From Ruegeria aquimaris (GTDB lineage: Bacteria; Pseudomonadota; Alphaproteobacteria; Rhodobacterales; Rhodobacteraceae): a stretch of DNA of 64,000 nt. The stretch spans positions 1 through 64,000 of the forward strand of contig NZ_JAOWLB010000007.1 in the NCBI RefSeq assembly GCF_025751555.1. Reading direction: 5' to 3'. How positions within the stretch are numbered: position 1 is the first letter of the stretch; every line of letters starts with the position of its first letter. Under the pieces are notes generated by a model, which had not been told where the DNA came from, made no database searches, and saw only the letters and a program-made list of their open reading frames with translations. A program made the position numbers and the translations under genes. Shown here one piece after another: positions 15,903 through 24,261 of this stretch.

Positions 15903-17291
15903 ATGACCACCCCTTGCCCCTCGGGCGCAACCCTGGCCGAGGCCGAAGCCTTTCTCGAAGCCAACCCGGATATCGAGGCCGTCGACATTCTGTTGCACGA
16001 TTCGAACGGTATCGGGCGCGGCAAGATCATCCGCCGACACGAGTTGGCCTCGCTCTACAAATCCGGTCGCCACATGCCGATCTCGATCCTGGGTCTCGAC
16101 ATCTGCGGCGAGGATGTGCACGAAACCGGTCTGATCTGGGATCAGGGCGACGGAGACCTGCGCGCCTGGCCCATTCCCGGGACGCTCAAGCGGTTGCACA
16201 ACACCACCCCGCCCCGGGCCGAGGTGTTCATGTCGCTTTATGAACTGGACGGCACACCAATGACCAGCGATCCGCGCCACGCGCTGACCCGCCAGATCGA
16301 TCTGCTCGCCGCCGAAGGGCTGAAACCCGCAGGCGCGTTCGAGCTGGAGTTCTTTCTGCTGGCCAACGAACTGGATGCCGACGACAAGGCGCAGCCCGCC
16401 CGCGACGTGCTGGATGGCCGCCGTTCGCACAAGACCGAGGTCTATTCGGTCGACCATCTGCACGGAATGCTGCCGCTGTTCTCGGACGTTTACAAGGCCG
16501 CCGAGCTGGCCGGGATCAAGGCCGAGACCCTGATTTCGGAATACGCGCCGGGCCAGTACGAGTTGACGCTGCATTACCGCGAGGACGTGCTACAGGCCGC
16601 CGATGACCTGATCCGGCTCAAGCGGATCGTGCGCGCCCAGGCCCGCGCCCATGGGGTGACCGCCTGTTTCATGGCGAAACCGGTCGAGGAATATGCCGGG
16701 TCGGGAATGCATTTCCATGTTTCGCTACAAGACGGCGAAGGGCGCAATGTCTTCGCTGAAAAGAGCGAGGGTCAGTGGTCTGACACCATCCTGCATGCGC
16801 TTGGCGGAATGCGTGACACGATGGCGGAATCGATGCTGGTCTTTGCGCCGCATGCCAATTCCTGGCGGCGCTTTGCCAACCAGAGCTATGCGCCGATTTC
16901 AACCAACTGGGGTGTCAACAACCGCTCGGTGGCGCTGCGTATTCCAGCGGGTGACATTCGCGCGCGCCGGATCGAACACCGCCCTTCGGGCGTCGATGCC
17001 AACCCCTATCTGATCGCGACCACCGTGCTTGCCGCCATCCGGCACGGATTGAAGAACCGGATTGATCCAGGCCCCGAGACCATCGGCAACGGCTATGACG
17101 AAGGCGAAGACGATCACATGCCGCGTGACTGGCGTACCGCCATCGACGCTGCCCGGGACTCAACCTTCCTGAAGGACGCGCTTGGCGAGGACATGCACCG
17201 GACCTTTGTGGCCGTCAAAGCCGCAGAATACGCGCGCGTCAGCCGCACGGTGTCCAAGCTCGACTTCGATCTCTACCTGCACACGGTCTGA
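15903..17291 (+). CDS. Glutamine-synthetase-family ligase (GlnT/PuuA-like)
   Basis: Protein of 462 aa with both GS domains. N-terminal beta-grasp region contains HDSNGIGRGKIIRR; the catalytic domain shows FELEFFLL (metal-binding Glu), EYAPGQYELTL, GSGMHFHVSLQD (ATP/ammonium region), and NNRSVALRIP with RRIEHRPSGVDANPYL. This pattern is of gamma-glutamyl-amide ligases and class III-like GS proteins rather than the housekeeping GlnA. The ATG follows GAGGACG, 11 bp after the aminotransferase, implying one transcript. In this locus it may make or use a gamma-glutamyl derivative of an amine or amino acid linked to arginine/aspartate turnover. Substrate not determined. Confidence 0.85.
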   Translation: MTTPCPSGATLAEAEAFLEANPDIEAVDILLHDSNGIGRGKIIRRHELASLYKSGRHMPISILGLDICGEDVHETGLIWDQGDGDLRAWPIPGTLKRLHNTTPPRAEVFMSLYELDGTPMTSDPRHALTRQIDLLAAEGLKPAGAFELEFFLLANELDADDKAQPARDVLDGRRSHKTEVYSVDHLHGMLPLFSDVYKAAELAGIKAETLISEYAPGQYELTLHYREDVLQAADDLIRLKRIVRAQARAHGVTACFMAKPVEEYAGSGMHFHVSLQDGEGRNVFAEKSEGQWSDTILHALGGMRDTMAESMLVFAPHANSWRRFANQSYAPISTNWGVNNRSVALRIPAGDIRARRIEHRPSGVDANPYLIATTVLAAIRHGLKNRIDPGPETIGNGYDEGEDDHMPRDWRTAIDAARDSTFLKDALGEDMHRTFVAVKAAEYARVSRTVSKLDFDLYLHTV

Positions 17292-17361
17292 ACCTGCAGC
17301 GTCAGCCATAACTTGACCTTCGTCCGGACCTGCGTCATGTCAGAACGTCGGGGGGAATGGC

Positions 17362-17487
17362 ATGTCACAGGCGGCCGGAGTGTCCGGAACCGGCATGCGG
17401 TTCCGGGACAAGATCGGCGGCGCACCCCGGCACAAACACCTGCGCCCGCAACGGAAAGTAGGATCAGATGTGCCCCGCACCTGTTGA
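17362..17487 (+). CDS. Possible basic leader peptide upstream of cphB
   Basis: A 41-codon frame starts at ATG 17362 behind GGGGGG and ends 20 bp inside cphB. The product is rich in Arg, Lys and His (six Arg), with RHKHLRPQRK in the middle. A stable 9-bp hairpin sits inside it. The position is right for a translational attenuator sensing arginine supply, which would fit a cyanophycin gene. In GC-rich DNA chance frames are often Arg-rich, so this is only a candidate. Confidence 0.25.
   Translation: MSQAAGVSGTGMRFRDKIGGAPRHKHLRPQRKVGSDVPRTC
17384..17406 (+). promoter_or_regulatory. Leader hairpin upstream of cyanophycinase
   Basis: CCGGAACCG (17384-17392) and CGGTTCCGG (17398-17406) form a perfect 9-bp stem with a GCATG loop, extendable by three more pairs past one bulge. 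It lies 61 bp upstream of the cphB ATG in the 176-bp gap after the GS-like gene. It may separate expression of the two halves of the locus. Confidence 0.45.
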
Positions 17488-18367
17488 CGAAAGCACCCCG
17501 CGCGGGTTCATCATACCGATCGGTGGCGGCGAAGACCGCGTCAAGGAAATGCAGATCCATCGCCGGTTTGTCGAACTGTCGGGCGGCGCGGATGCCGATA
17601 TCGTGGTGATCCCGACCGCCTCGATGCTCGAAGAGACCGGCCCGGATTACAACCGCATCTTCTCGGAGCTCGGTGCGGGCCGGGTCGAGTTTCTGCCGAT
17701 CTCGCGCCGGGCTGATTGTGACAACCCTGATTTCGCAGGAATGCTGGACCGGGCCACCGGCATATTCATGACCGGCGGCAACCAGCTGCGCCTGTCGGCG
17801 ATTCTGGGCGGCACGCTGGTCGCGCAAAAGATTCGCCGCCGCAACGCCGCCGGAGTGCCCGTTGCGGGAACGTCCGCCGGTGCCTCGATCATGTCCGAAC
17901 ACATGGTGGCGGGCGGCAGTTCCAACGCAGGCCCGGCCGAGGGAAACATTACCCTGGCACCCGGAATGGGCCTGACAAACGCGGTGATCATCGACCAGCA
18001 TTTCACCCAGCGCAATCGCCTGGGCCGGTTGCTAACTGCCTCATCTTTCAACCCGTTTCTGATCGGGTTGGGGATTGACGAGGATACCGCCGCCTTCATC
18101 GGGCCCGACAACGTGTTCGAGGTGGTGGGCAGCGGAACGGTCACCGTTGTAGACGCCAGCCACCTGACCCATTCCTCGATGTGGGAGGCGCGGCGGGGCC
18201 AGGCGCTCAGCTTGCTCGGTCTGCGGCTTGACGTTCTGGGTGAAGGGTGCCGTTATGATCTGACTGCGCGGCAGGCGTTTCCACCTGACGAGCATCTGGC
18301 GTTCTGCACCCTGCCCGACCGATCCGGCAACAGCGGCGCCACGGGGGGGAAGACTCAACAACAATAA
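17468..18367 (+). CDS. cphB: Cyanophycinase (peptidase family S51)
   Basis: Protein of 299 aa, usual length for the family. Nucleophile S136 lies in the lipase-like box GTSAGAS; other family features are IPIGGGEDR at the start, VVIPTAS, FMTGGNQLRLS and DQHFTQRNRLGRL. Cyanophycinase cuts cyanophycin (poly-Asp with Arg side chains) into beta-Asp-Arg dipeptides in the cytoplasm. AGGA precedes the ATG. It is followed after 11 bp by cphA, so synthesis and breakdown genes are co-transcribed. No isoaspartyl dipeptidase gene, needed to split the dipeptide, lies in this window. Confidence 0.93.
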   Translation: MCPAPVDESTPRGFIIPIGGGEDRVKEMQIHRRFVELSGGADADIVVIPTASMLEETGPDYNRIFSELGAGRVEFLPISRRADCDNPDFAGMLDRATGIFMTGGNQLRLSAILGGTLVAQKIRRRNAAGVPVAGTSAGASIMSEHMVAGGSSNAGPAEGNITLAPGMGLTNAVIIDQHFTQRNRLGRLLTASSFNPFLIGLGIDEDTAAFIGPDNVFEVVGSGTVTVVDASHLTHSSMWEARRGQALSLLGLRLDVLGEGCRYDLTARQAFPPDEHLAFCTLPDRSGNSGATGGKTQQQ

Positions 18368-18378
18368 CGGGGAGCCAT

Positions 18379-21180
18379 ATGAAAGTAGTCTCGACCAATG
18401 TCTTTGTCGGCCCGAACGTCTGGGCCAGTTTTCCGGTCATACGACATGTCATCGACTTGGGACTGCTCGAAGAATGGCCCTCGGCCCGGATCGGACCCGA
18501 ATTCATCGACGATCTGATCGCGGCCCTGCCCGGCCTTGCCGAACATGGCTGTTCGTACCGCGAACCCGGCGGCTTCATCCGCCGCCTGCGCGAGGACGAA
18601 GGCACCTGGCTGGGACACGTTCTGGAACATTGCGCCATCGAGGTGCAGAATGTCGCCGGTTCTGACGTGACCTTTGGGCGGACCCGGGGCACCGGAGAGC
18701 CCGGCCAATACAACATGGTCTACGAATACCGTCAGCGCGATGTCGGGCTAGAGGCCGGCAAGCTTGCGATCCGCCTGCTCATGCATCTGCTGCCGCAGGC
18801 GCTCAAGGATCAGGTCGACTTTGAGTTCGACCCCGAATTCGACTGGAATGACGAGTTGCGCAGCTTTGTACTGCGGGCGCAGCGCAAGGAGTTCGGCCCC
18901 TCGACCGGATCGCTGGTCAAGGCCGCGCAGGCGCGCGACATCCCCTGGATCCGCCTGAACGAAGGCTCGCTGGTGCAGTTCGGCCATGGCAAGTTCCAGA
19001 AACGCATCCAGGCCACGATCACCTCGGAAACCAAGCATATCGCGGTCGAGATCTCGTGCGACAAGGAAGACACCCACAACCTGCTGAACGACCTCGGCCT
19101 GCCGGTGCCGCAACAGCGTATGGTCTATTCCGAACGCGAGGCGATACGCGCCGCCGAGCGCATCGGCTATCCGGTGGTGATCAAGCCACTGAACGCAAAT
19201 CACGGGCGTGGCGTCTCGATCAACCTCAACACGCCCGCGGAAGTCGAGGCAGGCTTTGCCGAGGCAAAGGAACATTCCAAGAGTCGCGCCATCCTGGTTG
19301 AAAGCTTTATCACAGGGTTCGATCACCGCATGCTGGTGGTCAACAACAAGCTGGTCGCGGTGGCCAAGCGCGTGCCCGGCCATGTGGTCGGCGACGGGAC
19401 CCATACCATCGCCGAACTGGTCGATATCGTGAACCAGGATCCACGCCGGGGCATCGGGCATGAAAAGGTCCTGACCAAGCTGGAACTCGACACCCAGGCC
19501 AATCGACTGATGGCCAATGCGGGCGTGACCGAAGCGACCGTGCTGCCCGCAGGCGAGATATTCTACCTGCGCTCGACCGCGAACCTCTCGACCGGCGGCA
19601 CCGCCATCGACCTGACCGACGTGGTGCATCCCGACAACCGCGACATGGCCGAACGCGCCATCATGGCGGTCGGCCTCGATGTCGGCGGCGTCGATTTCCT
19701 GATCGACGACATCACCAAATCCTACAAGGATATCGGCGGCGCCATTGTCGAGGTCAACGCAGCCCCCGGTTTCCGCATGCATGTCGCCCCGTCCGAAGGC
19801 CAGCCGCGCGATGTGGCGGGCCGGGTGATCGACATGCTGTTCCCCGCCGGGCAGCAGACCCGCATCCCGATCGCCGCAATCACCGGCACCAACGGCAAGA
19901 CGACGACATCGCGCATGCTGGCTCATATCATGAAGACCAGCGGCAAGATTGTCGGCATGACCTCGACCGACGGCGTCTATGTCGATGGCAAGCTCAGCGT
20001 CAAGGGCGACATGACCGGGCCGAAATCGGCGCAGATCGTGCTGCGTGACCCGGCGGTGGATTTTGCCGTGATGGAGACCGCGCGCGGTGGGCTGGTCCGC
20101 TCGGGGCTGGGATACCAGCGCTCGAACGTGGCCGCCTGTCTCAACGTTTCGGCCGATCACCTTGGCCTTGGCGGCATCGACACGGTCGAGGAACTGGCCG
20201 TCGTGAAACGCGTGGTGGTCGAAAGCGCGACCGACACAGCCGTGCTGAACGCCGACGACATCAATTGCCTGAAAATGGCCGATTACGCCGATGCGGACAC
20301 GATCTTTTACGTCACCACCAGCCCCAACCACAGCCTGGTGAAAGAGCATATCAAGGCGGGAGGCAAGGCCATCGTGCTGGAAAAGGGCATGAACGGCGAC
20401 ATGCTGACGATCTATGACAACGGGCTGCATATCCCTGTTCTGTGGTCGCACCTGATCCCCGCCACGCTGGAGGGCAAGGCGTTGTTCAACGTGCAGAACG
20501 CCATGTTCGCGGCCGCCATGGCCTATAGCTTCGGGGTCGATCTGGACAATATACGGCATGGGTTGCGCACCTTTGACACCAGCTATTTCCAGGCGCCGGG
20601 CCGGATGAACGTCTATGATGAGCATCCGTTCAAAGTCATCCTGGATTATGGGCACAACCCCGCCGCCCTTGGTGCCATGGCCGAGCTTGCGGACCGGATG
20701 GAGATCAAGGGCCGCAGGCTGTGTGTTGTGTCGATGCCGGGTGATCGTCGCGATCAGGACGTGGTCGATGCCGCCGCCGCGCTGGCAGGACATTTCGACC
20801 ATTTCATCTGCAAGGCGGATGATCGACGCCGTGGCCGTGGCCATGACGAGATCCCGCAGATGCTGCGACAGGCGCTGATGCAGAACGGGGTGGATGATAC
20901 GGCAATCACCGTCATCCCCGACGAGGTCGAGGCCGTCAATGCCGGTCTAGGCATGGCCGCGCCCGGTGATCTGCTGGTCATATTTGGCGACGACACCACC
21001 CGCTGTTGGAAACAGATCATCTATTTCAACGCGCCGGGCGATCAGCCGAAACCGAAGGGATCCTCTGCCACCCGACAGCCTGTGGCCTCGTTCGAGGACA
21101 TGTTCGACACCGACCAGACCCTGATCCGGGACGAACGCGGCGTTCGCCTCGCCCGCGACATCAGCGAAAACGCCGACTGA
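18379..21180 (+). CDS. cphA: Cyanophycin synthetase
   Basis: Protein of 933 aa, close to the usual 870-900 plus. Three parts: N domain (about 1-160, beginning STNVFVGPNVWA), ATP-grasp G domain (about 210-480, with VVIKPLNANHGRGVSI and VEVNAAPGFRMH) which adds aspartate to the backbone, and Mur-ligase-like M domain from about 495 with the P-loop GTNGKTT at 503-509, ETARGGL and SADHLG, which adds arginine to the side chain. All main motifs look intact. The ATG follows GGGGAG. It lies between cphB and a second CphA-type Mur ligase, 14 bp from the latter. Confidence 0.95.
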   Translation: MKVVSTNVFVGPNVWASFPVIRHVIDLGLLEEWPSARIGPEFIDDLIAALPGLAEHGCSYREPGGFIRRLREDEGTWLGHVLEHCAIEVQNVAGSDVTFGRTRGTGEPGQYNMVYEYRQRDVGLEAGKLAIRLLMHLLPQALKDQVDFEFDPEFDWNDELRSFVLRAQRKEFGPSTGSLVKAAQARDIPWIRLNEGSLVQFGHGKFQKRIQATITSETKHIAVEISCDKEDTHNLLNDLGLPVPQQRMVYSEREAIRAAERIGYPVVIKPLNANHGRGVSINLNTPAEVEAGFAEAKEHSKSRAILVESFITGFDHRMLVVNNKLVAVAKRVPGHVVGDGTHTIAELVDIVNQDPRRGIGHEKVLTKLELDTQANRLMANAGVTEATVLPAGEIFYLRSTANLSTGGTAIDLTDVVHPDNRDMAERAIMAVGLDVGGVDFLIDDITKSYKDIGGAIVEVNAAPGFRMHVAPSEGQPRDVAGRVIDMLFPAGQQTRIPIAAITGTNGKTTTSRMLAHIMKTSGKIVGMTSTDGVYVDGKLSVKGDMTGPKSAQIVLRDPAVDFAVMETARGGLVRSGLGYQRSNVAACLNVSADHLGLGGIDTVEELAVVKRVVVESATDTAVLNADDINCLKMADYADADTIFYVTTSPNHSLVKEHIKAGGKAIVLEKGMNGDMLTIYDNGLHIPVLWSHLIPATLEGKALFNVQNAMFAAAMAYSFGVDLDNIRHGLRTFDTSYFQAPGRMNVYDEHPFKVILDYGHNPAALGAMAELADRMEIKGRRLCVVSMPGDRRDQDVVDAAAALAGHFDHFICKADDRRRGRGHDEIPQMLRQALMQNGVDDTAITVIPDEVEAVNAGLGMAAPGDLLVIFGDDTTRCWKQIIYFNAPGDQPKPKGSSATRQPVASFEDMFDTDQTLIRDERGVRLARDISENAD

Positions 21181-21194
21181 GCGGAGGGGCCGGC

Positions 21195-22934
21195 ATGGAC
21201 CGGATCGAGCAGCTTGAAACGGCGCTGACGATTGTCAGCGCGACCTCGGATCTGATCCGGGTCGAGGATGCCCGCCGCCTGACCGGTCCGGGACTGTTGT
21301 GGAACCGGCCCGGCGCGGTGATGGATGTGTTCTTTGACAGGCTGGACCCCGAACGGGTGACCAGCCTGTGGATGCATCACGCGCGCCGGGTGCTCGACGC
21401 GCTCGGCTGGCAGGACGAGGCGGCGATTACGCGGGTATTCACCGGGGGTGCCAACCTCGCCCTCTCGGCGCCCATGGACCAGCTCTATTCGGCGATCTTC
21501 GCCGCTCAAACCGCCTGGCATTTCTGTGCCGCCGAATTGCTGGGAGAGCGACCGGGCGATTTCGACCGGATGATTTCCGACCTGAGCGGAGTCATGGAGA
21601 CCGAGACGAACCCGGCTCTGATCGCGCTGATCCGAGCGGCCGAAGAACATGGGATCGATTTCCTGTGCGACGACGAAGCCGTTTCCATCGGTCACGGCAC
21701 CGGCAGCCGGACCTGGCCTGTCGATGCCCTGCCCGCCCCTGATCAGGTCGATTGGGCGGCGCTGCACGACATCCCCATTGCCTTTGTCACCGGCACCAAT
21801 GGCAAGACGACCACGACCCGTCTGCTCGAAGCGATAGCCCGTGCCTCGGGCAAGACCGCCGGTCTCACCTCGACCGAGTTTGTCCGGGTGGGCGACGAGA
21901 TCCTCGACCGGGGCGACTACTCGGGCCCGGGTGGCGCCCGCATGCTGCTGCGCGATCCAAGGCTGGAGATTGCCTGTCTCGAAGTGGCGCGGGGCGGCAT
22001 CCTGCGGCGTGGCCTGCCGACCCGTGCCGCGCGCGCTGCCGTGGTCACAAATGTCGCCAACGATCACCTGGGCCAATATGGCGTCAACACGGTGCCGGAA
22101 CTGGCGCAGGCGAAGTTCGCCGTGCACCGGGCACTGGCCCCGGGTGGAGTTCTGGCCCTCAACGCCGACGACGCCTATGTCCGGGCCGAGGCGGTACGCA
22201 CCGAGGCGAACATCTGGTGGTTCTCGCTCGACCCCGAGCACGCTGAAATCCACGCCGCAAAGGCGGCCGGACAGCCCTGTGCCTATTTGCGCGGCGAAAC
22301 GCTGGTGCTCTTCGACGGCACCGCAGAACAGGACATCCTGCCGGTGGCTGACGTCCCAATCACCATGAACGGGGCGGCCCGCTACAACGTGCTGAACGCG
22401 CTGGCCGCGCTTTGTCTTGCGCGGGCCATGGACATACCCGTGACCGCCATTCGACAGGGTCTGCGCAATTTCCGCCCCGATCCCACCGACAACCCCGGTC
22501 GGTGCAACGAGTTCACCCATAACGGCGCGCGGGTGTTTGTGGATTTCGCCCATAACCCGCATTCCATCGCCGCCGTTTGCGAGGCTTTGGCCAACCTCCC
22601 CGCCAAACGCCGCTTCATCATGCTGAGCCACGCAGGCGACCGGTCGGATCAGGACATCCGCGATGTGACCACCACCGCGCTTGGCTTTCAGCCCGACATC
22701 GTCGTCGCCGCCGAGTTGCCCGACTATCTGCGAGGCCGTCAACTGGGAGAGATACCGGCGCTGATCGAACAGGCAGCCACCGGTGCGGGTTTGGCCAAGA
22801 CCCAGATCCAACGCGCGGATTCGCCGACCGAAGCCGCCCGGATGATCCTGGATCAAGTCAACCCCGGCGACCTGGCTTTGTTGCTGGTCCTGTCGGAACG
22901 CGACCGGGTGTTTGCCCTACTGGAGGACCGCTAG
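21195..22934 (+). CDS. CphA-type Mur ligase lacking the ATP-grasp domain
   Basis: Protein of 579 aa; the ATG at 21195 follows GGAGGGG, 14 bp after cphA. Residues 1-190 form a CphA-N-like region (RLTGPGLLWNRPGAVMDV), which runs straight into a Mur ligase module with P-loop GTNGKTT at 200-206, EVARGGILRRGL, NDHLGQYGVNT and a C-terminal DFAHNPHS ... GDRSDQDIRD segment. The last two match the neighbouring CphA M domain more than MurC-F. There is no ATP-grasp domain, so it cannot extend the aspartate backbone in the known way; it could load arginine, or another amino acid, onto existing chains. It differs from cyanobacterial CphA2, which is described as keeping the G domain and losing M function. 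Confidence 0.8.
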   Translation: MDRIEQLETALTIVSATSDLIRVEDARRLTGPGLLWNRPGAVMDVFFDRLDPERVTSLWMHHARRVLDALGWQDEAAITRVFTGGANLALSAPMDQLYSAIFAAQTAWHFCAAELLGERPGDFDRMISDLSGVMETETNPALIALIRAAEEHGIDFLCDDEAVSIGHGTGSRTWPVDALPAPDQVDWAALHDIPIAFVTGTNGKTTTTRLLEAIARASGKTAGLTSTEFVRVGDEILDRGDYSGPGGARMLLRDPRLEIACLEVARGGILRRGLPTRAARAAVVTNVANDHLGQYGVNTVPELAQAKFAVHRALAPGGVLALNADDAYVRAEAVRTEANIWWFSLDPEHAEIHAAKAAGQPCAYLRGETLVLFDGTAEQDILPVADVPITMNGAARYNVLNALAALCLARAMDIPVTAIRQGLRNFRPDPTDNPGRCNEFTHNGARVFVDFAHNPHSIAAVCEALANLPAKRRFIMLSHAGDRSDQDIRDVTTTALGFQPDIVVAAELPDYLRGRQLGEIPALIEQAATGAGLAKTQIQRADSPTEAARMILDQVNPGDLALLLVLSERDRVFALLEDR

Positions 22935-22950
22935 GACCCGGCCCTAGAGG

Positions 22951-24261
22951 TCACAGCTTGATCCCAAGCCGCTTGATCTTGTCGTTCAATGTCCGGCGCG
23001 GCAGGCCCAACAGGTCCGCCGCGCGATCCGTATGGCCCCGGCATTGTGCCAATGCCGCGTGAATCTCGCGCGCCTCAAAGGCGGCGACACGTTCGGGCAG
23101 GGTTTCGGCAAGCTTCACCTCGGCACCACCTTCTGCGGCGTCGCCAATCCCCAGGCCAAGAACGAAACGTTCGGCCACCGCCCGCAATTCGCGGGCGTTC
23201 CCGGGCCACGAGCGCCGCATGAGACGCGCCCGCAAACCAATGGTGATCTCGGGCAAAGCCCTGCTGTGACGGCGCGCCGCCTCGGATGCGAAAGCGGCAA
23301 ACAACAACGGAATGTCGCCGGGGACATCCCGCAAAGGCAGCGTCTCGATCTCGGCACCGGCAAGCCGATAGTAAAGGTCGGCCCGGAACCCGCCTGCAAA
23401 GGTCGTCGACTTGAGATTCACCTTGGACGTCGCGATCACCCGCAGATCGAGCGGGCGCAGCCGGTTCTCGCCCAGGCGCTCGACCGCGTTCTCTTCGAGA
23501 ACCCGAAGCATCTTGGCCTGCAAGGCAGGCGGCATCATGTCCACCTCATCCAGCAACAGTGTACCGCCGCTGGCCAGTTCCAACTTGCCGGGCTTGTCCA
23601 CCGCCGCGCCGGGAAACGCGCCGCCGACGCAACCGAAGATCTCGATCTCGAACAGGCTTTCCGGCAGGGCGGCACAATTCAGCGCCACAAACCCGTGTTT
23701 GCCGCGCGGCCCGCCTGCATGCAGGCTGCGGGCAATCAATTCCTTGCCGGTACCCGTCTCTCCGGTGACCACAACGTTGACGTCCAGCGGGCCAAGCGCC
23801 GAGACCTTTGCACGAAGATTGGCGATGGCGGGGCTGTCTCCGACAATCTCTTCGTTCGCGATGCGCGACTTTAGACGGCGCAGTTCTGCGCGCGTTGCCC
23901 GGGCGGCAATCACACGCCCGATCACCAGCAGAAAATGATCGGCGTTGTATGGTTTTTCAAGGAAATCCTCGGCCCCTAGGCGGATCGCGCGCACGGCCTG
24001 CGGCACGTCGCCATGCCCGGTGATGACGATCACCGGATGGTCACCCCCGCTCTCCTTGAGCGCAGAAACCAGGTCGAGCCCGTCCATGCCGGGCATCCTG
24101 AGGTCGGTTATCACAATCGCCGGATCAGCCTCGGCAAGCGCCGCAATCGCATCTGCCGCACCGGCAAAGGACATCACCCTGTACCCCGCCGCCTCGATCA
24201 GATCGGCGGCGGCGAGACGGTGATCCTCGTCATCATCGACAACAAACGCAAGTTCCGTCAT
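22951..24261 (-). CDS. dctD: DctD-like sigma-54-type response regulator with GAFPGA motif
   Basis: Protein of 436 aa: receiver domain (1-120, phospho-acceptor D53 in ITDLRMPGMDG), AAA+ domain (about 140-360, Walker A GETGTGKE at 167-174, SWPGNARELRA near its end) and a Fis-type helix-turn-helix at the C-terminus (RAADLLGLPRRTLNDKIKRLG). The sigma-54 contact loop is GAFPGA (214-219), with Pro in place of Thr of the classical GAFTGA. That change is common, as far as I recall, in DctD-like proteins of this bacterial group, but it affects the sigma-54-binding loop. Starts in an ATGA overlap with the sensor gene. Ends 16 bp from the convergent Mur ligase gene. Confidence 0.88.
   Translation of the reverse strand: MTELAFVVDDDEDHRLAAADLIEAAGYRVMSFAGAADAIAALAEADPAIVITDLRMPGMDGLDLVSALKESGGDHPVIVITGHGDVPQAVRAIRLGAEDFLEKPYNADHFLLVIGRVIAARATRAELRRLKSRIANEEIVGDSPAIANLRAKVSALGPLDVNVVVTGETGTGKELIARSLHAGGPRGKHGFVALNCAALPESLFEIEIFGCVGGAFPGAAVDKPGKLELASGGTLLLDEVDMMPPALQAKMLRVLEENAVERLGENRLRPLDLRVIATSKVNLKSTTFAGGFRADLYYRLAGAEIETLPLRDVPGDIPLLFAAFASEAARRHSRALPEITIGLRARLMRRSWPGNARELRAVAERFVLGLGIGDAAEGGAEVKLAETLPERVAAFEAREIHAALAQCRGHTDRAADLLGLPRRTLNDKIKRLGIKL

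Noticed and set aside
18748-20844. A 698-codon open frame on the minus strand opposite cphA
   Set aside because: It mirrors the cphA codon pattern, is rich in His/Gly/Asp and has no recognisable domain; an artefact of high GC at third positions.
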